Notes under the pieces: generated by a model
Told to the model about the DNA's origin: nothing
Database searches by the model: none
What the model saw: only the letters and a program-made list of their open reading frames with translations
Origin: Kryptolebias marmoratus
Taxonomy: Eukaryota > Chordata > Actinopteri > Cyprinodontiformes > Rivulidae
Assembly: GCF_001649575.2 (NCBI RefSeq)
Contig: NC_051434.1
Span: forward strand, 4,525,845-4,589,844
Length of the DNA: 64,000 nucleotides
Direction: 5' to 3'
In this document: positions 1-11,882 of the stretch, one piece after another
How the letters are laid out: every line of letters begins with the position of its first letter
Numbering within the stretch: the first letter of the stretch is position 1
Made by a program: the position numbers and the translations under genes

Positions 1-1560
1 TCGTAAACAACATATCCCAAATGGATAAAACATTCAATTTGGTTAAAACACACTGAATACTAACTTTATGTGACAAATCAGCCCACATGAGGACATTCAA
101 ATGACCCTCATCTAATAAAAGACTCTCCAAGGACAGGAAGCAATTTAAAACTCATTGTGTTGGAAAGTTTCCATGAACTGTTTCCTAATCACTGCAACAC
201 TTAAGGTGAAACCCACAGCTGTGGAACAAAATCTGCCCCAGTGCATTTACTGTATGACTTAAGAGTTATCCTTATTCTTGTTTAATCTGGTTTTACTTTA
301 TGCTCTTTGTCATTTATTTTGCAACTCCATTCATGTTTTCAGAAAATGTTGGTAGTTAAGTTGCGTTGTGGAAAACACTAATCTATAAAGTGAAAAACGC
401 AAAACCTCGCTGAACTAACTTAAATTTCATTGTGTGATTTAAAAATGTTACAGATAGATTGTATGCATTGGGTAAAAATAAATAAATAAATAAATAAAAG
501 AAAGAAATTGTGAAGTTGGTTGCTATGTTGTTGCTAAGGTGTTGTCTACTAGCATATCTTTAGATGGATTTGAGAGGCTGACATTTATACAAAGGAATGA
601 GCATGCTGTGGTTAATAACAGTAATATAATAAATAGGATTTAGTGCTGTAACCAGAGCATGTCTGTATCTAACAATAAAACAAACATGACACCAGGACTC
701 ATTCAGAGTCATTCATGTCACAGAGCCAAAAATAATTTAGTTGTAAGTCAGCATCAACAAAAATCAAGACAAGAAGACAAGTCAAAAAATATTAACAATA
801 GATATCCACTAAAATTAAACACTACTGTGCAAAACTGAAACTCAATCTTTATGCAAGTAGGATTAAAAAACAACATCCTCACCTAATCACCCCCTGCCAG
901 TTCCAAAACAGTTTATCAATAACACTTTTTATTTTTTTAAATAAAGGAATATGATTTTTTTTTTTAATATATTTGAGTTGATAACATTATTTTCTTTTCC
1001 ACTTTGTTTTGCATTGTTTGACAACAACAAGTTAATTTAATCCAGTTCAGGTTTTTTATACAAAACAAAAGTTATTTCAGGGATTTATACAACTAAAATA
1101 ACAAGCCCATTTAAGCCAGATTTAAATCTAATTACAGTCAGTTCAATACAATTGTATTAGAAATAAATTTACATACATTACATTTTGAAATACCAATTAG
1201 TAAAAGTTATCTATCTAAGGAAACCATCAGATTGGGTCAAATTACCCCTTCTGAGCAACCCCCCCTTCAAGCACAGAGGTGACAGTGGAAAGAAACAACT
1301 CTTTTTTAACTAACAGATGTTGGCTGAAGTTGGGCAGCCATCTGCCTTGACTGTCTGGAAACAGTACTGCTTTAAAGAATTCAGTTTGCTTTAAATACAT
1401 TGTATTTTACAACTTTTGCAGTGCCAACCAAATAAAGCCGTTGGTATTCGTTTGTCTGTACTAATTAATAGTTTTTTAAGCAACAAAACAAAAAATGTTA
1501 CATTAAAAATAGTTTTCCAGTCAAATGAACCCAAATTTCTAAACTTGTGGTTTTGTTTCT
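1..1560. other. AT-rich unique sequence, no gene recognised
   Basis: No open frame with protein-like composition and no recognised repeat. The only structured piece is a short AAAT tetranucleotide tract at about 475-498. Poly-T and poly-A runs occur near 940-965. Confidence 0.6.
475..498. repeat. (AAAT)n microsatellite
   Basis: About six AAAT units directly visible, slightly imperfect at the 3' edge. Confidence 0.9.
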
Positions 1561-1574
1561 TTTTGTCCTTGCAG

Positions 1575-1642
1575 ATCGTCCTAAAAAGGGTGTCAACATA
1601 CGACGTTACCAAGAATATCACAAGTCTGAGAGTTTGGAGTAA
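1575..1642 (+). other. candidate 3' terminal exon (unverified)
   Basis: A pyrimidine-rich tract ending in TTGCAG at 1574 would serve as a splice acceptor. If the preceding exon supplies one base, the frame from 1575 reads RPKKGVNIRRYQEYHKSESL, then E and a TAA stop at 1640-1642. The segment is hydrophilic and keeps the dinucleotides CGT, ACGACG in an otherwise CpG-poor region. I do not recognise the protein. A second frame is also open to a TAG at 1653-1655. Acceptor-like sequences occur by chance, so this remains a weak call. Confidence 0.2.
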
Positions 1643-1649
1643 CTTCATT

Positions 1650-2200
1650 GATTAGGTCCCCAACGACAGGAGCCCATCTGCTGACCACCAGCTGAATAAT
1701 GCTGACTACATGGGTTCAGAGGCTCAGCAGTCTCCATTTGTATCACTGAGGACAACAGAGAGGAAAATAAGTAAAGGATTGCTGCCGTTTTTATGAACTT
1801 GGTCTTAAGTGGATTCCTCTTTTCCTGAGTTCTGTTGTGATGTGAAAAAAAAACTGTACCTGACACCAGCCTTAACACAGTGGATGTAAGGTAATTAAAA
1901 AACAAACAAACAAAAAAAATCATTTTTCAACAAGCAGTTCTTAAAATGTTAACTCGTAGGAGTTGACATGTGTCTCGTTCTACCATGTAGCCTGTGGAAG
2001 TCTCCCAGAAACTTTTCTCCAAATCACTCAGCCATTTTTAATAAGCTGAGGGTGACTTGAACAGGCAAGCGCTGAGACAAAACGCTTACTCATAAAGCTA
2101 AGGGAAGCATTATAAAGTGCCACCAGTTTATAATCGGCCCCTGCACTTCCTATTTACATCTTTAATCTTTGTTTTCTGAGTAATCATCTTTTTAATTAAT
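1650..2200. other. non-coding, no feature
   Basis: Mixed composition sequence with an AAAC-rich run at 1897-1919 and no recognisable element. If the exon-like segment ending at 1642 is real, this would be its 3' UTR; the nearest downstream sequence shows no clear AATAAA. Confidence 0.4.
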
Positions 2201-2204
2201 GGTG

Positions 2205-2820
2205 ACGGAGGCGTGAAATCCTCCCTACCACCCCCTTCAGTGCTCTCCCTTTCTGCTGCTCCCAGAGACACCTGAAACCAATTAACTACAGCTGATCTGG
2301 TTGTGGATTAGACACAGGAAGAGCAGGAGTGATTAGATGCAAACATAAAAGGAGAAAAAAGTAAAAGGTGTCCGAGACCAAAACAACAGCAAGAGAAAGG
2401 GGAGGTTAAAACGGAACCTGCCGGTCATCCTGGTATTCGATGAAAGGGAGGATCAGGAGGTGGTGGAGGATATGGCCAGATCAGGGCACCAACACGCTAA
2501 GATAATAACTAGCTGTGAGTCAGCAGGAAGAATTGACTGCAGGAGCCCAGAGTCTTGACTGACAGGCGCTCCTGTTGCCCAGGACTCATTGTCATTCCCC
2601 GTGCTGTGTGAATCAGGGAAGCACAGAGAGAGTGAGGGGAGACACTGCTGGCTGGTCGCCATAATCAGGGCCAATTAGGGGAATTTGATTATATGCCTTA
2701 ATCTTGGCAGTCAGGTGGAAAAGCAGACAGACAGAGAAAGAGGAGGCTGAGCAGGTGCCTCCGATACACACCATTATCTCCATCCATCTCTAATTGAGTT
2801 TGTTTCTGCCTCTTGTAGTG
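2205..2820. promoter_or_regulatory. GC-richer unique block, possible conserved non-coding element
   Basis: The block is clearly less AT-rich than its flanks and is not related to any repeat in the window. It carries several homeodomain-type cores (CAATTA, GGATTA, TAATC, a CCAATTAGGG site near 2670) and short CAGA repeats near 2724-2738. No open frame spans it convincingly. An enhancer is the most economical reading, but this is inference from composition alone. Confidence 0.25.
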
Positions 2821-2989
2821 AGTTCTTTTTTACTCATTTGCAAACAAGCGTTTTAAATAGTGGAAGTTCTTCAGAATAACATAAAATAAAACAAAGATAG
2901 ACATCAGCAAACACAATTTTACCTGTGTTTTGCTAAAATCTAGAAAACTTTTCCTTGTTTTCCTCACCCCTTCTCCATTCCTCCAATAA

Positions 2990-3348
2990 GTTGTGTGATC
3001 CCAGTTCGGACTTGTTCCTGCAGCCTTCTCTATCGTCGTATCGAGCCTGAGATAAAAGCAAGGAAGGAACTGATAGAAGAGGAGGGGAAAGCAGCGTGGT
3101 ACTGAATCTGTGGAAGACAGAGCAGACTTTATTTCTTTCCCCAATCTCAGACACCCGGAGGCTCCTGCCAACTGTCCCCAAAGCTTCACTTCCTCCTTTT
3201 AAAATTTCCTCCACTCCCTGGGAGCTTTTTCCTCGCTCTCCTCCTTGTGGATCCTACGCTCCATCCTGGACCTCACCGAGATTAAAGTGGCCTCAGTTAT
3301 TCGAGGAAATACTTTGATATCGGCTCCCGGTGTCGTCATCCTAATTCT
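2990..3348 (+). other. possible untranslated first exon with splice donor
   Basis: A GC-richer, CpG-containing stretch ends at 3348 in front of GTGAGTAGA, a near-consensus 5' splice site. A TATA-like GATAAAAG lies at about 3050. An open frame of 73 codons (3096-3317) has no recognisable domain and stops before the donor, so if this is an exon it is more likely 5' UTR or a non-coding RNA exon. Confidence 0.15.
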
Positions 3349-3359
3349 GTGAGTAGATC

Positions 3360-6300
3360 AGAATCCTTTTCTATTTTTTGGGTTATGATTTTATTTCATT
3401 GTCAGCCTCTCCAGAATTCCATTTTCTCTTCATCAACACCCTCCTTCCTTTCTTCACTTTAATGTTTTTCTTCTGCAGAATCTGTCAAACTTTGTTACAT
3501 TTACTGTGAAATATGAGCTGATTCATTTTTGTTGAAACTAACTCATGTCTGATATTTTTGGCTCAGCTGTTTTCTACTTTTTAAGAAAGAAATTTGGGAC
3601 CTATTTCTTAAAGCTTTACATAGTATTTATTTCTCATGCATACTTTGTAGTACCATGGTAAAATGAAAAGACATAGGGCTTTTATCTGGGGGAAAATATA
3701 AAATATACAATTATTTTTTCTTACAAAAGTCACCATAAAATCAAGCTTTATTATGCATACATTACACAGTAAAAAGAAAAGCTTTGTAAGATCTTTTGAT
3801 CAAATCACAACTTCTGATTTCACACATTTGGGAGCTTTTGAAAAGCATGACGTTTATTTTAGCAGCTATTTCATAAGACATCTGCAACTGACTGACTTTT
3901 GTTTTGTTTTTCATATCACATTTTATTCTAAAAATCTACAATTCTGTATTTGTTTGTTTGTTTTTCACTCACTTATAAACAAAAAGTCTCTGATTTTTTT
4001 TTGTTTTCATGATTCTTTGTCTCTTTGACATCTAAGGTTTTGGAAACTTCAACACAAACTTTGAGTCACTAAAAGTGGATATTTTGAAAAGCTCCTAAAG
4101 ATGGTTAAGCTATCACATTACTGATTTGAGACATGTGTCCATGTTTATTTTGTATCCTGCCCCAAACTCTAAAGAAACTAATGTTCTGCTTCCTGTTTAC
4201 TCTGCAGCAGTGTGATACCATGAGGAAAAAAAAGTATTGAAAAAGCTTTTTTTTTGTCTGTGCTGATTATCAACAAAACTGTGATTAGATCAAATAAAAT
4301 TTTAAAGAAGTAGCACTTAATCATTCACAACCTGTAAATAGATGAATGATGCGAAAGTGCTCAAATCCCAAGTGTACAAACTTCATTAATTATAAAGCTG
4401 AGTGTCTTCTCAAACATTTAAATTAGTCACCTGTGAGTGGAGCATACCTAAAAGTAATTTTCTAACACATACTCTGCATGGAACAGGATCAACTTGTTAA
4501 TACTGCAACACTTTATTGGAACTTGATTTTTTTTTCACATACAGCTGATTGTTGGCTTATTAGTTTATACAACACATTTGTCACACTGTCGTCACACTAT
4601 CAGCTTCCACGTAGTTTAACATAGCAAAAATGTAGATTTTCTGGGAAGAAATGAAAAAAGATAATGGTATCCTGATACCAGGAAGGAAGTATATAGAGTA
4701 ATATTTATACAACTTGAAAAAACAGTGGTTGTCAGTATAATAGTGCTAACAACCAGAAAATCAGTTCGAGCCACAAACATGCAGATATTTGCATGAGTGA
4801 GATGGGAGACTGATCTGGGCTAAAACTGTGTACACTTATATCAGAGCTTATCTTTCATGACATTTACCAGTTAGCTCAGGTCTCCAGTTCACATAAATGA
4901 TTGAAAAAACCCGACTTATTTCCAGCCCAGCTCATGGAGAGCTGCCTCACCCACAGGTTCTGATCTGTCCCTTTTATTTGTGGTGAGAGGGATAGTAGTG
5001 CTCTGCACTTACCGAAGCTGGTTTGTGTTTCTTTCCTGAATAACACATCGATCCACTGGTGTCACACACAATGACTACCTGTTGGAAAACCATCCATACT
5101 CGCTGAAATGAAGGAGGAAGTCCTCCATCAATAGGTGACAATATATTTGTAAAGCATGCTCTTATCTCTGATTTTTCTCTTTTTTTTTAACTGGAAATAC
5201 ATAATAGGTTCTTGATATGAGTCGTTTCAGAGATACAAATCAAAATCTTCCACCCGGTGTATAATTTTTATCCTTCCATGAAAAACCTGGTCCATTTCAG
5301 AGGTTTTTATGGTCTTAGAGTCCATAAAACTTTGACTCAAATGTTTGTGCTCAAAGCCACGTTGAGCCAAGTTTTCCAGTTATGCTATTCTGTGTTCAAC
5401 ACTTATTTTACAAGGATTAGTCTATAAAGCTTATAGTTCTTATGTTTGCAGACAGCACAATTTTATTTTAACAAATTATTTGCAACGTAACATTTTTATT
5501 ATTTGTTTTCTCTTATTTGTCCTCTTCATCAGTGCTAACAAGCTATAAATGCTGATAGCACTTACTGGTATGTAGCTCATAGTTGTGTAAAAAAATAAAA
5601 AAATAAAACAGACAAAGAAATATGTGAAAGCCATGTCTTTGTGCAAGTGTTGATATTTGCGTTTAAATTTTTAATTTTTTGAGAGATTTATCCTTGAAAT
5701 ATTGCTGCTGATAGCATTCTTCACTTAGTGCTAGAGTCTTCTGAGAACCGTGTAAAATATTTACTCTTTTGTAATTTTATGATGATGCTGTTTTATATCA
5801 CCTGCTGAATGTGAAGGAAGTCAGCATACTGAGCACATAGTTAGGTCACACTGTCTGGAATGGAGAGCTCCATGAACTCTTTAGCAAATAAAAAAATAGT
5901 TTGTTAGCTTCACATAATTCCAAATAAAACAAGTTATTTTATAAGAAAAATCATAGTTTAGTATCTCCAAACATTTAGTTTTGGTTTGTTTGTTTTTGTT
6001 TTGTTCTTTTACATAATTTTACAAAACAAAAAGGTTCAAGAAAGAATTCCTCAAATTCTTGTGTTGTATTTCTTGCCTTTTATTTGCATTGAACACAAAA
6101 CTCAGATTTAAATTTCCTAATATCTCCAGAGTGAATGTGAAGTAAATGTAATGTTGGCATTAAGTTACATCAAAACACTGAGTCAAAACAGAACATGGAT
6201 TTATGAAACACATTTTGACATTTAATGTGCACTTTCTGAGTAAATGATTATCTTGGATAAGCTCCATAAATCCACTTAGACATCATAAAACATGATTTTT

Positions 6301-6391
6301 TTTTATAACCCCCCAAAAGTTTCTCACATGGATGTTTCCTGCAAACTCAAGCTGTCAAGAAAAAAACTGCATCATTTTATAGCTCCTGCAA

Positions 6392-6422
<31 letters not shown>

Positions 6423-6550
6423 ACAAATAAATAAATATCCATTTTAAATTTTATCAAACAGTTTTTGTTTCAAGTTCTTTTCTTTTTTTTCTTCCACCCC
6501 TACATCTTTAAATGTCACAAAGGCAAACATTTAATTTTAAAATATAGGTA
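3360..6550. other. AT-rich sequence without recognised features
   Basis: Long AT-rich stretch with GTTT tracts near 3950-3965 and 5985-6005, and an AAAT microsatellite at 6390-6437. Open frames here are short and of low-complexity Phe/Leu/Ile composition. I found no repeat shared with the rest of the window. Confidence 0.6.
6390..6437. repeat. (AAAT)n microsatellite
   Basis: About 11 AAAT units with a single C interruption near 6424, directly visible. Confidence 0.95.
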
Positions 6551-6552
6551 GG

Positions 6553-7250
6553 CAAAGGCTGCCTTTCCTTTAACAGATGCGTATCGCCCACCTCCTTTCT
6601 TATCTGAGTTTTAAACTAAGAGCATCTTGTGTTGGGAAATGGCTGCTCAAACTCTTGGTCAAACCCTGAAAACAACATTATGTTTAATCTTGTGCAAAAT
6701 TTCAATATCTTGCATGATCTGTTAGTGCTTCAAGTATGTGTTGTGAATAATAATCAGTCCCAACCAAACCAAATCTCAGTTGAATATCTGTAAAATCACT
6801 AAGTTATAGTCATTTCTGTGGAGGCTAAGGTCAGTTAGCTGCGGCAGCCATCTGAAATTGGACTGACTCCAAAGGTTAATCAGTTGGAGATGTATATTCA
6901 GTAATACCTTCCTGAGAGCTTCATTGAAATCTGTCCAGTGGTTCATGAGATATTTTGCTAACAGACAAAAGTTGACTCTGACAGGTAATGCCAAGATTTT
7001 GAGCAAAGATGTTGCACAATGTATCATGCTCAAAGTATGCGCTGCTACCATAACGCATTTTAGCTCCATTTCTTTATAATTGGCTGAGTTGTAGCTATTT
7101 TTGTGTTTTCTAAAATCCATTGGCTGTGGTGGCCATCTTGAACTGGTATGAGTCCAAAAGCTAATCACATACAAATAGCAACGTAAATTATTACTTTCTA
7201 AAAGTTTCATTATAATCTGTCCACTGGCTCATGAGATATTTTGCGATAAA
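6553..7250 (-). repeat. dispersed repeat family A, copy 1 (one full plus one partial unit)
   Basis: On the minus strand this shows the family A landmarks in order: CATGAACCACTGGACAGAT, a GATGGCTGCC-like block, a TATTGAGCTAAAA-like block, CATTCACAACAC, TTTTCAAGGTTTGACC, and the closing GATATGCATTC-type block. A second partial unit (about 6980-7250) follows head to tail. The 144-codon open frame at 6776-7210 minus lies inside it and is not a gene. The family is unclassified; I see no terminal inverted repeats, RT or transposase in it. Confidence 0.8.
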
Positions 7251-7364
7251 TAGCAAGATAAGCACTCAGTGGACTGAGAAAAGAAAGGTTTAAAGACGGG
7301 GGGGGAGAGTTGGAATGTCTATGGAAATTATTTCACTTTCATATGAAAAAAGTTAATTAAAATC

Positions 7365-7605
7365 GTGTGCTCCTTCTCAGCACATTACTTTATATTCCTT
7401 CTCTCTTTGTTTATCCTTTTATGTAGCTCCTCTTGCCACACCTCTTCCTGTTTTTCCTCCTCACGTTTCTTCTCTGTCCCTTCTTCGTCCAGTTTTTCCT
7501 AATCTACAGTATCTGCTGAGTCTTCTCATCCTAAATCTGCCTCCTCTTCATCTTCCTCCCGTTGTCGCGCGTCGGAGGGTGTCGTTGTGGGCGTCTGGTC
7601 AGACC
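7365..7605 (+). other. pyrimidine-rich tract ending in a CpG cluster
   Basis: About 200 bases of strongly C/T-biased sequence run into a short CpG-dense segment (7562-7600, GTCGCGCGTCGGAGGGTGTCG) that stands out in this CpG-poor window. It could mark a methylation-protected regulatory site or be chance; no open frame of note follows. Confidence 0.35.
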
Positions 7606-9400
7606 CTGCATTCAGCTTTCCTTTTTTCTTGTGATAATAGTAAGAGCCTCTGAAGTAATGTTCCTGCACGGGAAAATAGAATCAATAAGGTTTTATTCAG
7701 CTGTTGGATCCCTGTTTGTGTGTGTATATGAGCAAATATTTGTGTGTGTTTGAGGTGCAGTTATGGACTGCAAGTGTGTGTTTGTGTGATGTGAATTTTG
7801 ATTTGAAGTAATCCTAAAGAGCTGAGTGTTGAAATGAGTTCCTTCAGGGTGTGATTGGTAGATTATTGGACACTGTTTCCTATACACAGCTGTAATAGAA
7901 ATGCATTGATTCTGCAAACATACCACAGACCAAATGTGTTTATGGAATTCCAGTGAGCATACAGGTCTTTTTTTGGTTTAGCCATGAGGATACATACCAA
8001 ACACAGCTGTGGTTCATTCATTTCTGCAGCAGAATGTAGTTAAAGATGGAAAACAGACAATTGTGGGAACTTATGCAAATTCTTATGCTCAAAATGTATG
8101 AATTTCAGAGAAATAGAAGAATCACTTTTTGTTTTATTTTCTACATATTCTGGTTCAATGACTCTTTTTTTTACATGTTAATATGCTACATAATTAAAAA
8201 AAAAGATTTTTCAGAGAAGCTACAACACAGTTCCGACTCCTGTCTTTGTCTACATTTTTTATCAGCTTTGTCAAGAAGAATTTATCAGATCAAATTTTCT
8301 TTCTGTGAAAAACAGCACCAGCTTTTTTTTTAGATTATCTTCTGATCTCTATGAACCAATATGCTGGACTGGAATCTTGAGGTTGTTTTTTTAACACACT
8401 TGTTTTTCTATTGTTGATGCTTTTGTGCTTTTAAAACTAAAAATCTGGAAAAATGAGTGACAGCAGAATATAAATGTTTTGTCAGTAGCAGAAATAAAAT
8501 CCATCAGTGCAGAATGAATGTGCTGTCAGTCCAGGAGCTTTACAAATTTGGTAATTTTTCAATTATATGGTTTTGTTTGTTTTGTGTACAGTATTTATGT
8601 TTTTACTAAAGTTTATTCATGGTTCAAATGAAATAATAAAAACAGAAATACCTTCAAAAGCATGCCAGACTTTTTAAATCAATCATAAATCATGGCTACA
8701 ATGGTATAGTCATTTTTTTTAGTTTACTTTTATTATAATACTTCAATAGAAATAAATATTTTTTATTATAGTCTTTTTTAATTTAGTCTCATTCAAGAGA
8801 TTCCATATATTAATTGTGAATACATGAAATTTTCAGCAATTTGTTAGAATAAACAAATAGAGGTTAATATTTACAATTCTAAGTGAAATGTTCTAATGTA
8901 TAAAAACAGTCAAGAAGAAAATGGACATCATTTTCTCAAATATTTTTATTACTTCTAAAGCGGAGAAGCCTCTCAAACACATGCACATACCTTTCATTAG
9001 TTTGTAGATGAGACTTATAAAATCCTAATTATATTTTTTGTACAACTGTATAAATTGATTTAAAAATAAAAAGCCAATAGCTGAATCATTTAGTTTTCTA
9101 TTTTATTTTATTATTTATTTATCTTGCTTATGTGAAAGACAAATTGATTATTTTATTTTTTTATTTGCTCTGGGCAGTTCACCTCAGCTTACCTCCTTCT
9201 CGTGACTCATCCCCGTGAAGACTTATAAACAGCTGAAACTCTGCAAAAAAAATATTTCAGCCAAATCGGGTTGAAATGGGGGCATTCGTATAAAACTTGC
9301 TGAATGTTTCTCGTAGCTATTAAACAGCCTGTCACAGAGACACTTTGACTTGGGCCGTCTCTGCCTTCAAAGTTGGCCACATCCATCTTGACTCGATTAA
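7606..9400. other. AT-rich sequence without recognised features
   Basis: TG-rich patches at 7710-7790, then low-complexity AT-rich sequence. Nothing recognised on either strand. Confidence 0.6.
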
Positions 9401-9404
9401 ATTC

Positions 9405-9650
9405 TACAATCAGTTGCGCCTCCTAAAGAGCCTCTGTCTGGGGATGCTATTACCTGCAGTAAGGAATGGTGGAGACAGATAACGATTATGGATCCTCCAT
9501 CATATTTCCTTCTTTCTTCTTCCTGCACATACCACAGGTGGAGAGAGCTCCGTGGATGGGAGCGCTGAACGGACTCAGCCATCTTTTGCCACTTTTTGGG
9601 CTCCACGCTGCATGGCACTGATAATTGAGGCGGACATATTGATATCCTGT
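9405..9650 (-). other. GC/CpG-richer island, possible exon or regulatory element
   Basis: On the minus strand a CAG acceptor at about 9638 precedes a GC-richer stretch with several CpGs; a donor-like GTATGTG follows CACCTGTG near 9535. One frame is open for 73 codons from an ATG (9397-9618) and includes a hydrophilic QEEERRKYDGGS segment. No domain recognised; neither exon nor enhancer is established. Confidence 0.2.
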
Positions 9651-9694
9651 TTTATTGGAATGAAGAAAAATCAGCTCAAGCTACAGAAACTGCT

Positions 9695-9882
9695 TTTTCT
9701 GTAAAAATGCAGTCTGAATGCTGAGTGCTGAATGACCTGGCTGAAATTTACTAAAGAAAGCTAAAAGTAGCAGAAATGTAACTAAAACCTAAAAGTAGCA
9801 AAAGGCTGGCTAAAAGCTAAAATTAGCAAAATAAGACAAAAAACAGAGCAAGTTTTACTGAATCAGAGCTTAAAGAGAACAA
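9695..9882 (+). repeat. dispersed repeat family D, left part of copy 1
   Basis: Contains GCTGAATGACCTGGCTGAAA followed by degenerate repeats of CTAAAAGTAGCAAAA. The same order of motifs is found at 56235-56519. The copy is interrupted by the LTR-like element that starts at 9883 and resumes at 10341. Confidence 0.7.
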
Positions 9883-10340
9883 TGTTCTTGAAACTGGGGG
9901 TTTTGGGGTTTTTTGTATTGAGTTTATGGTTTCTTTAATTCTGTTATTTTAGCCTTGTCTTAGTTCAGTTCTTGCTCCTCGTGTCTTTGTTTCCTGTCAT
10001 CATTCACTTCCCCTCCGTCAGTCTCTTGTTTTCCTGCCACGCCCATCTCCACCTGATCCTAGTTGTTATCACTCACCTGTGCCCACTTCACCTAATTACC
10101 CTCTGTTTTAAGACCCGGTCATCCCCTCCACTCACTGCTGGTTCGTTGACGCTTCATGCGTTGTCTGGTTGTCCCTCTCGTCTTGTGTCTCAGGTTTGCT
10201 TGTGTCTCGTTCCTGGATTTTGTTATGTTTGGTTTTGCTTCCACATCAGCCTTTGTTTTTTTTTTTAATAAATTAGTTTATTTTTATTTTTGCCATGAGT
10301 CTGCGCTCTGGGTTCGCCTCCTTCTCCACCCAACATGACA
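9883..10340 (+). mobile_element. solo LTR-like element, copy 1
   Basis: About 458 bp with LTR architecture: TG at the start and CATGACA at the end, a C/T-rich region with CCTGCCACGCCCA and CACCTGTG motifs, a TATA-like TTTTAAGACC near 10108, an AATAAA polyadenylation signal at about 10267 and a terminal block ATGAGTCTGCGCTCTGGGTT. It aligns by eye with copies at 51966-52417 and 56520-56997. No internal retrotransposon coding region is present. A matching 5-bp target duplication is not visible, so the exact left boundary is uncertain. Class is inferred from structure. Confidence 0.7.
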
Positions 10341-10620
10341 GAGATCTCAATGTTTTCTATGAGGAAATATTTGTAAAGAAAGATAAATACTTAGAAAAGT
10401 CTAAAAGTTACAAAAACCAAAAGTCACAACACCTATCTCCTCAAGAGCTAAAAGTTTTGATATACAGTATGAATGACTGAAATAGCACAAAGTATGCAGA
10501 AGTAGTTAGATTGCAATAAATGTATGGGAAAACAAAACAAAAAAACAATGGAAAAGGACAACAATACTGGAGATGCTGACTCAGCATTCACACAATTACT
10601 GTTATTGCCTAAAGGGTGAA
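10341..10620 (+). repeat. dispersed repeat family D, right part of copy 1
   Basis: Resumes after the LTR-like insertion with CCAAAAGTCACAACACCTAT and ends in GATGCTGACTCAGCATTCAC; both motifs have counterparts at 57036-57160. The 60- and 61-codon open frames that cross from the LTR into this part are chance. Confidence 0.65.
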
Positions 10621-10998
10621 ACAGACACCTTTACACACACTCTGGGGAGTTTACTGTAGTTCTCCTTGAAATTCTAAAAGAAAATGTCAGATACACATCA
10701 AAGGACCTAAAGCCAGAATTAATTTCACAGTTCAGGCTTATGTTGGATTAATGGCTGGGTAAAAGTCAAGCAGAAAGTGTTCGTTTTACAGAAGTGCCCT
10801 GTTTTATTCTAATAATTTTCAATAAAACAGGCTGCAACAAACAAGATGAACCAGATAAGAAGGATCAAAGTGCTACTTAGAGGCTGTTGTGCAGCAGAAA
10901 GCTCTCATTACATCATTACTACTGGTTTTCTGTGTTGCTATTCAGCAAAGTAAAGCTGTTGAGTGATGATAAGGCAGCTGAAATTCTTTAGGTGCGAG
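10621..10998. other. non-coding, no feature recognised
   Basis: Unique AT-rich sequence between two repeats. Nothing recognised. Confidence 0.5.
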
Positions 10999-10999
10999 T

Positions 11000-11125
11000 G
11001 CTTTACATTCATTTAGCAGATGCTTTTGTGTGGAAAGACTTATAGCTTAGAAAACAAGTTGTGGACAACACGGGGTTAAATAACTCACCCAAAGTGGACA
11101 TTGGGGATCAATTTCAAGTGAACTG
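11000..11125 (+). repeat. fish dispersed repeat of the 'CATTTAGCAGACGCTTT' type
   Basis: TTTACATTCATTTAGCAGAT followed by GCTTTTGTGTGGAAAGACTT and later GGGTTAAATAACTCACC matches, from memory, a very common ray-finned fish repeat in which this block is followed by a GGGTTAAG...GCTCAAGG block. The copy is degenerate and I do not assign a class. Confidence 0.6.
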
Positions 11126-11880
11126 AGGAATAAAATTGAAAGCATGTAATATGTTAGTGGAGTAATGGCGGTGTGTTGTGTGAGTGTGTTCAACTTCACA
11201 TTTAGTAACAGATATCTATGAACAGATAACTCTTCTGGACAAGCGTTTCTACAGTTGTTACTGAAGCTACGCTCCCAGTATGAGGGCTTTAGCTTTTTAC
11301 AACATTTCCGTTTTTCTTTTTTAGCCTTGGTATTATGTTTGTCACACTTCTTTTTTCTTGTTTCTGTCCCTTTAACTTGCTACATTTATCACTATTTTCT
11401 CCTGTAGTTTGGTGACCATCACAATATCCACCTTTTTGCCAGTCTGGATCTTGAAATCCCACATGATTTTAGCAAATATATTTCTTCAAACATTTTGATA
11501 TCTCACATCTTTAATTTGTGGCATCCATGCCCTACTCAGCACATATAGATGTTCTTGTACACTTGCCTATGTTTGTCTCAGACATCTTTGCACTACGTGC
11601 ACCTAGGGAGAAGTCTCTAAAACAATGTCATCTTTGATGGTTGAAATGATCTTTCTAAATAAAATACTAACCCAACTCAATGTTTTTTCCCATAACTTGC
11701 CAGATGAATGAATGACAAGTTCTCTGGCTAGCAGACGATGTTTGCCTTTATGATATATTTGTTCTCAGACTGCTGCAAATGTCATCATATCTATTTTTAC
11801 AGACATATCACCATGCCATGATAACATTATCTATCAAACTCTGTCTCTGCCTGCTACAAACATTAGTGCTTGAGCATTAT
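11126..11880. other. non-coding, no feature recognised
   Basis: Unique AT-rich sequence. No repeat shared with the rest of the window. Confidence 0.5.
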
Positions 11881-11882
11881 AA

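Noticed and set aside
3462..3482. Acceptor-like TTTTTCTTCTGCAG
   Set aside because: No open frame or GC change follows; such matches are frequent in T-rich DNA.
6776..7210. 144-codon minus-strand frame
   Set aside because: Lies inside family A copy 1; other copies of the repeat do not keep the frame open.
9883..10340. Possible full retrotransposon at the LTR-like element
   Set aside because: No gag, protease, RT or integrase sequence and no second LTR nearby; it is a solo LTR at most.
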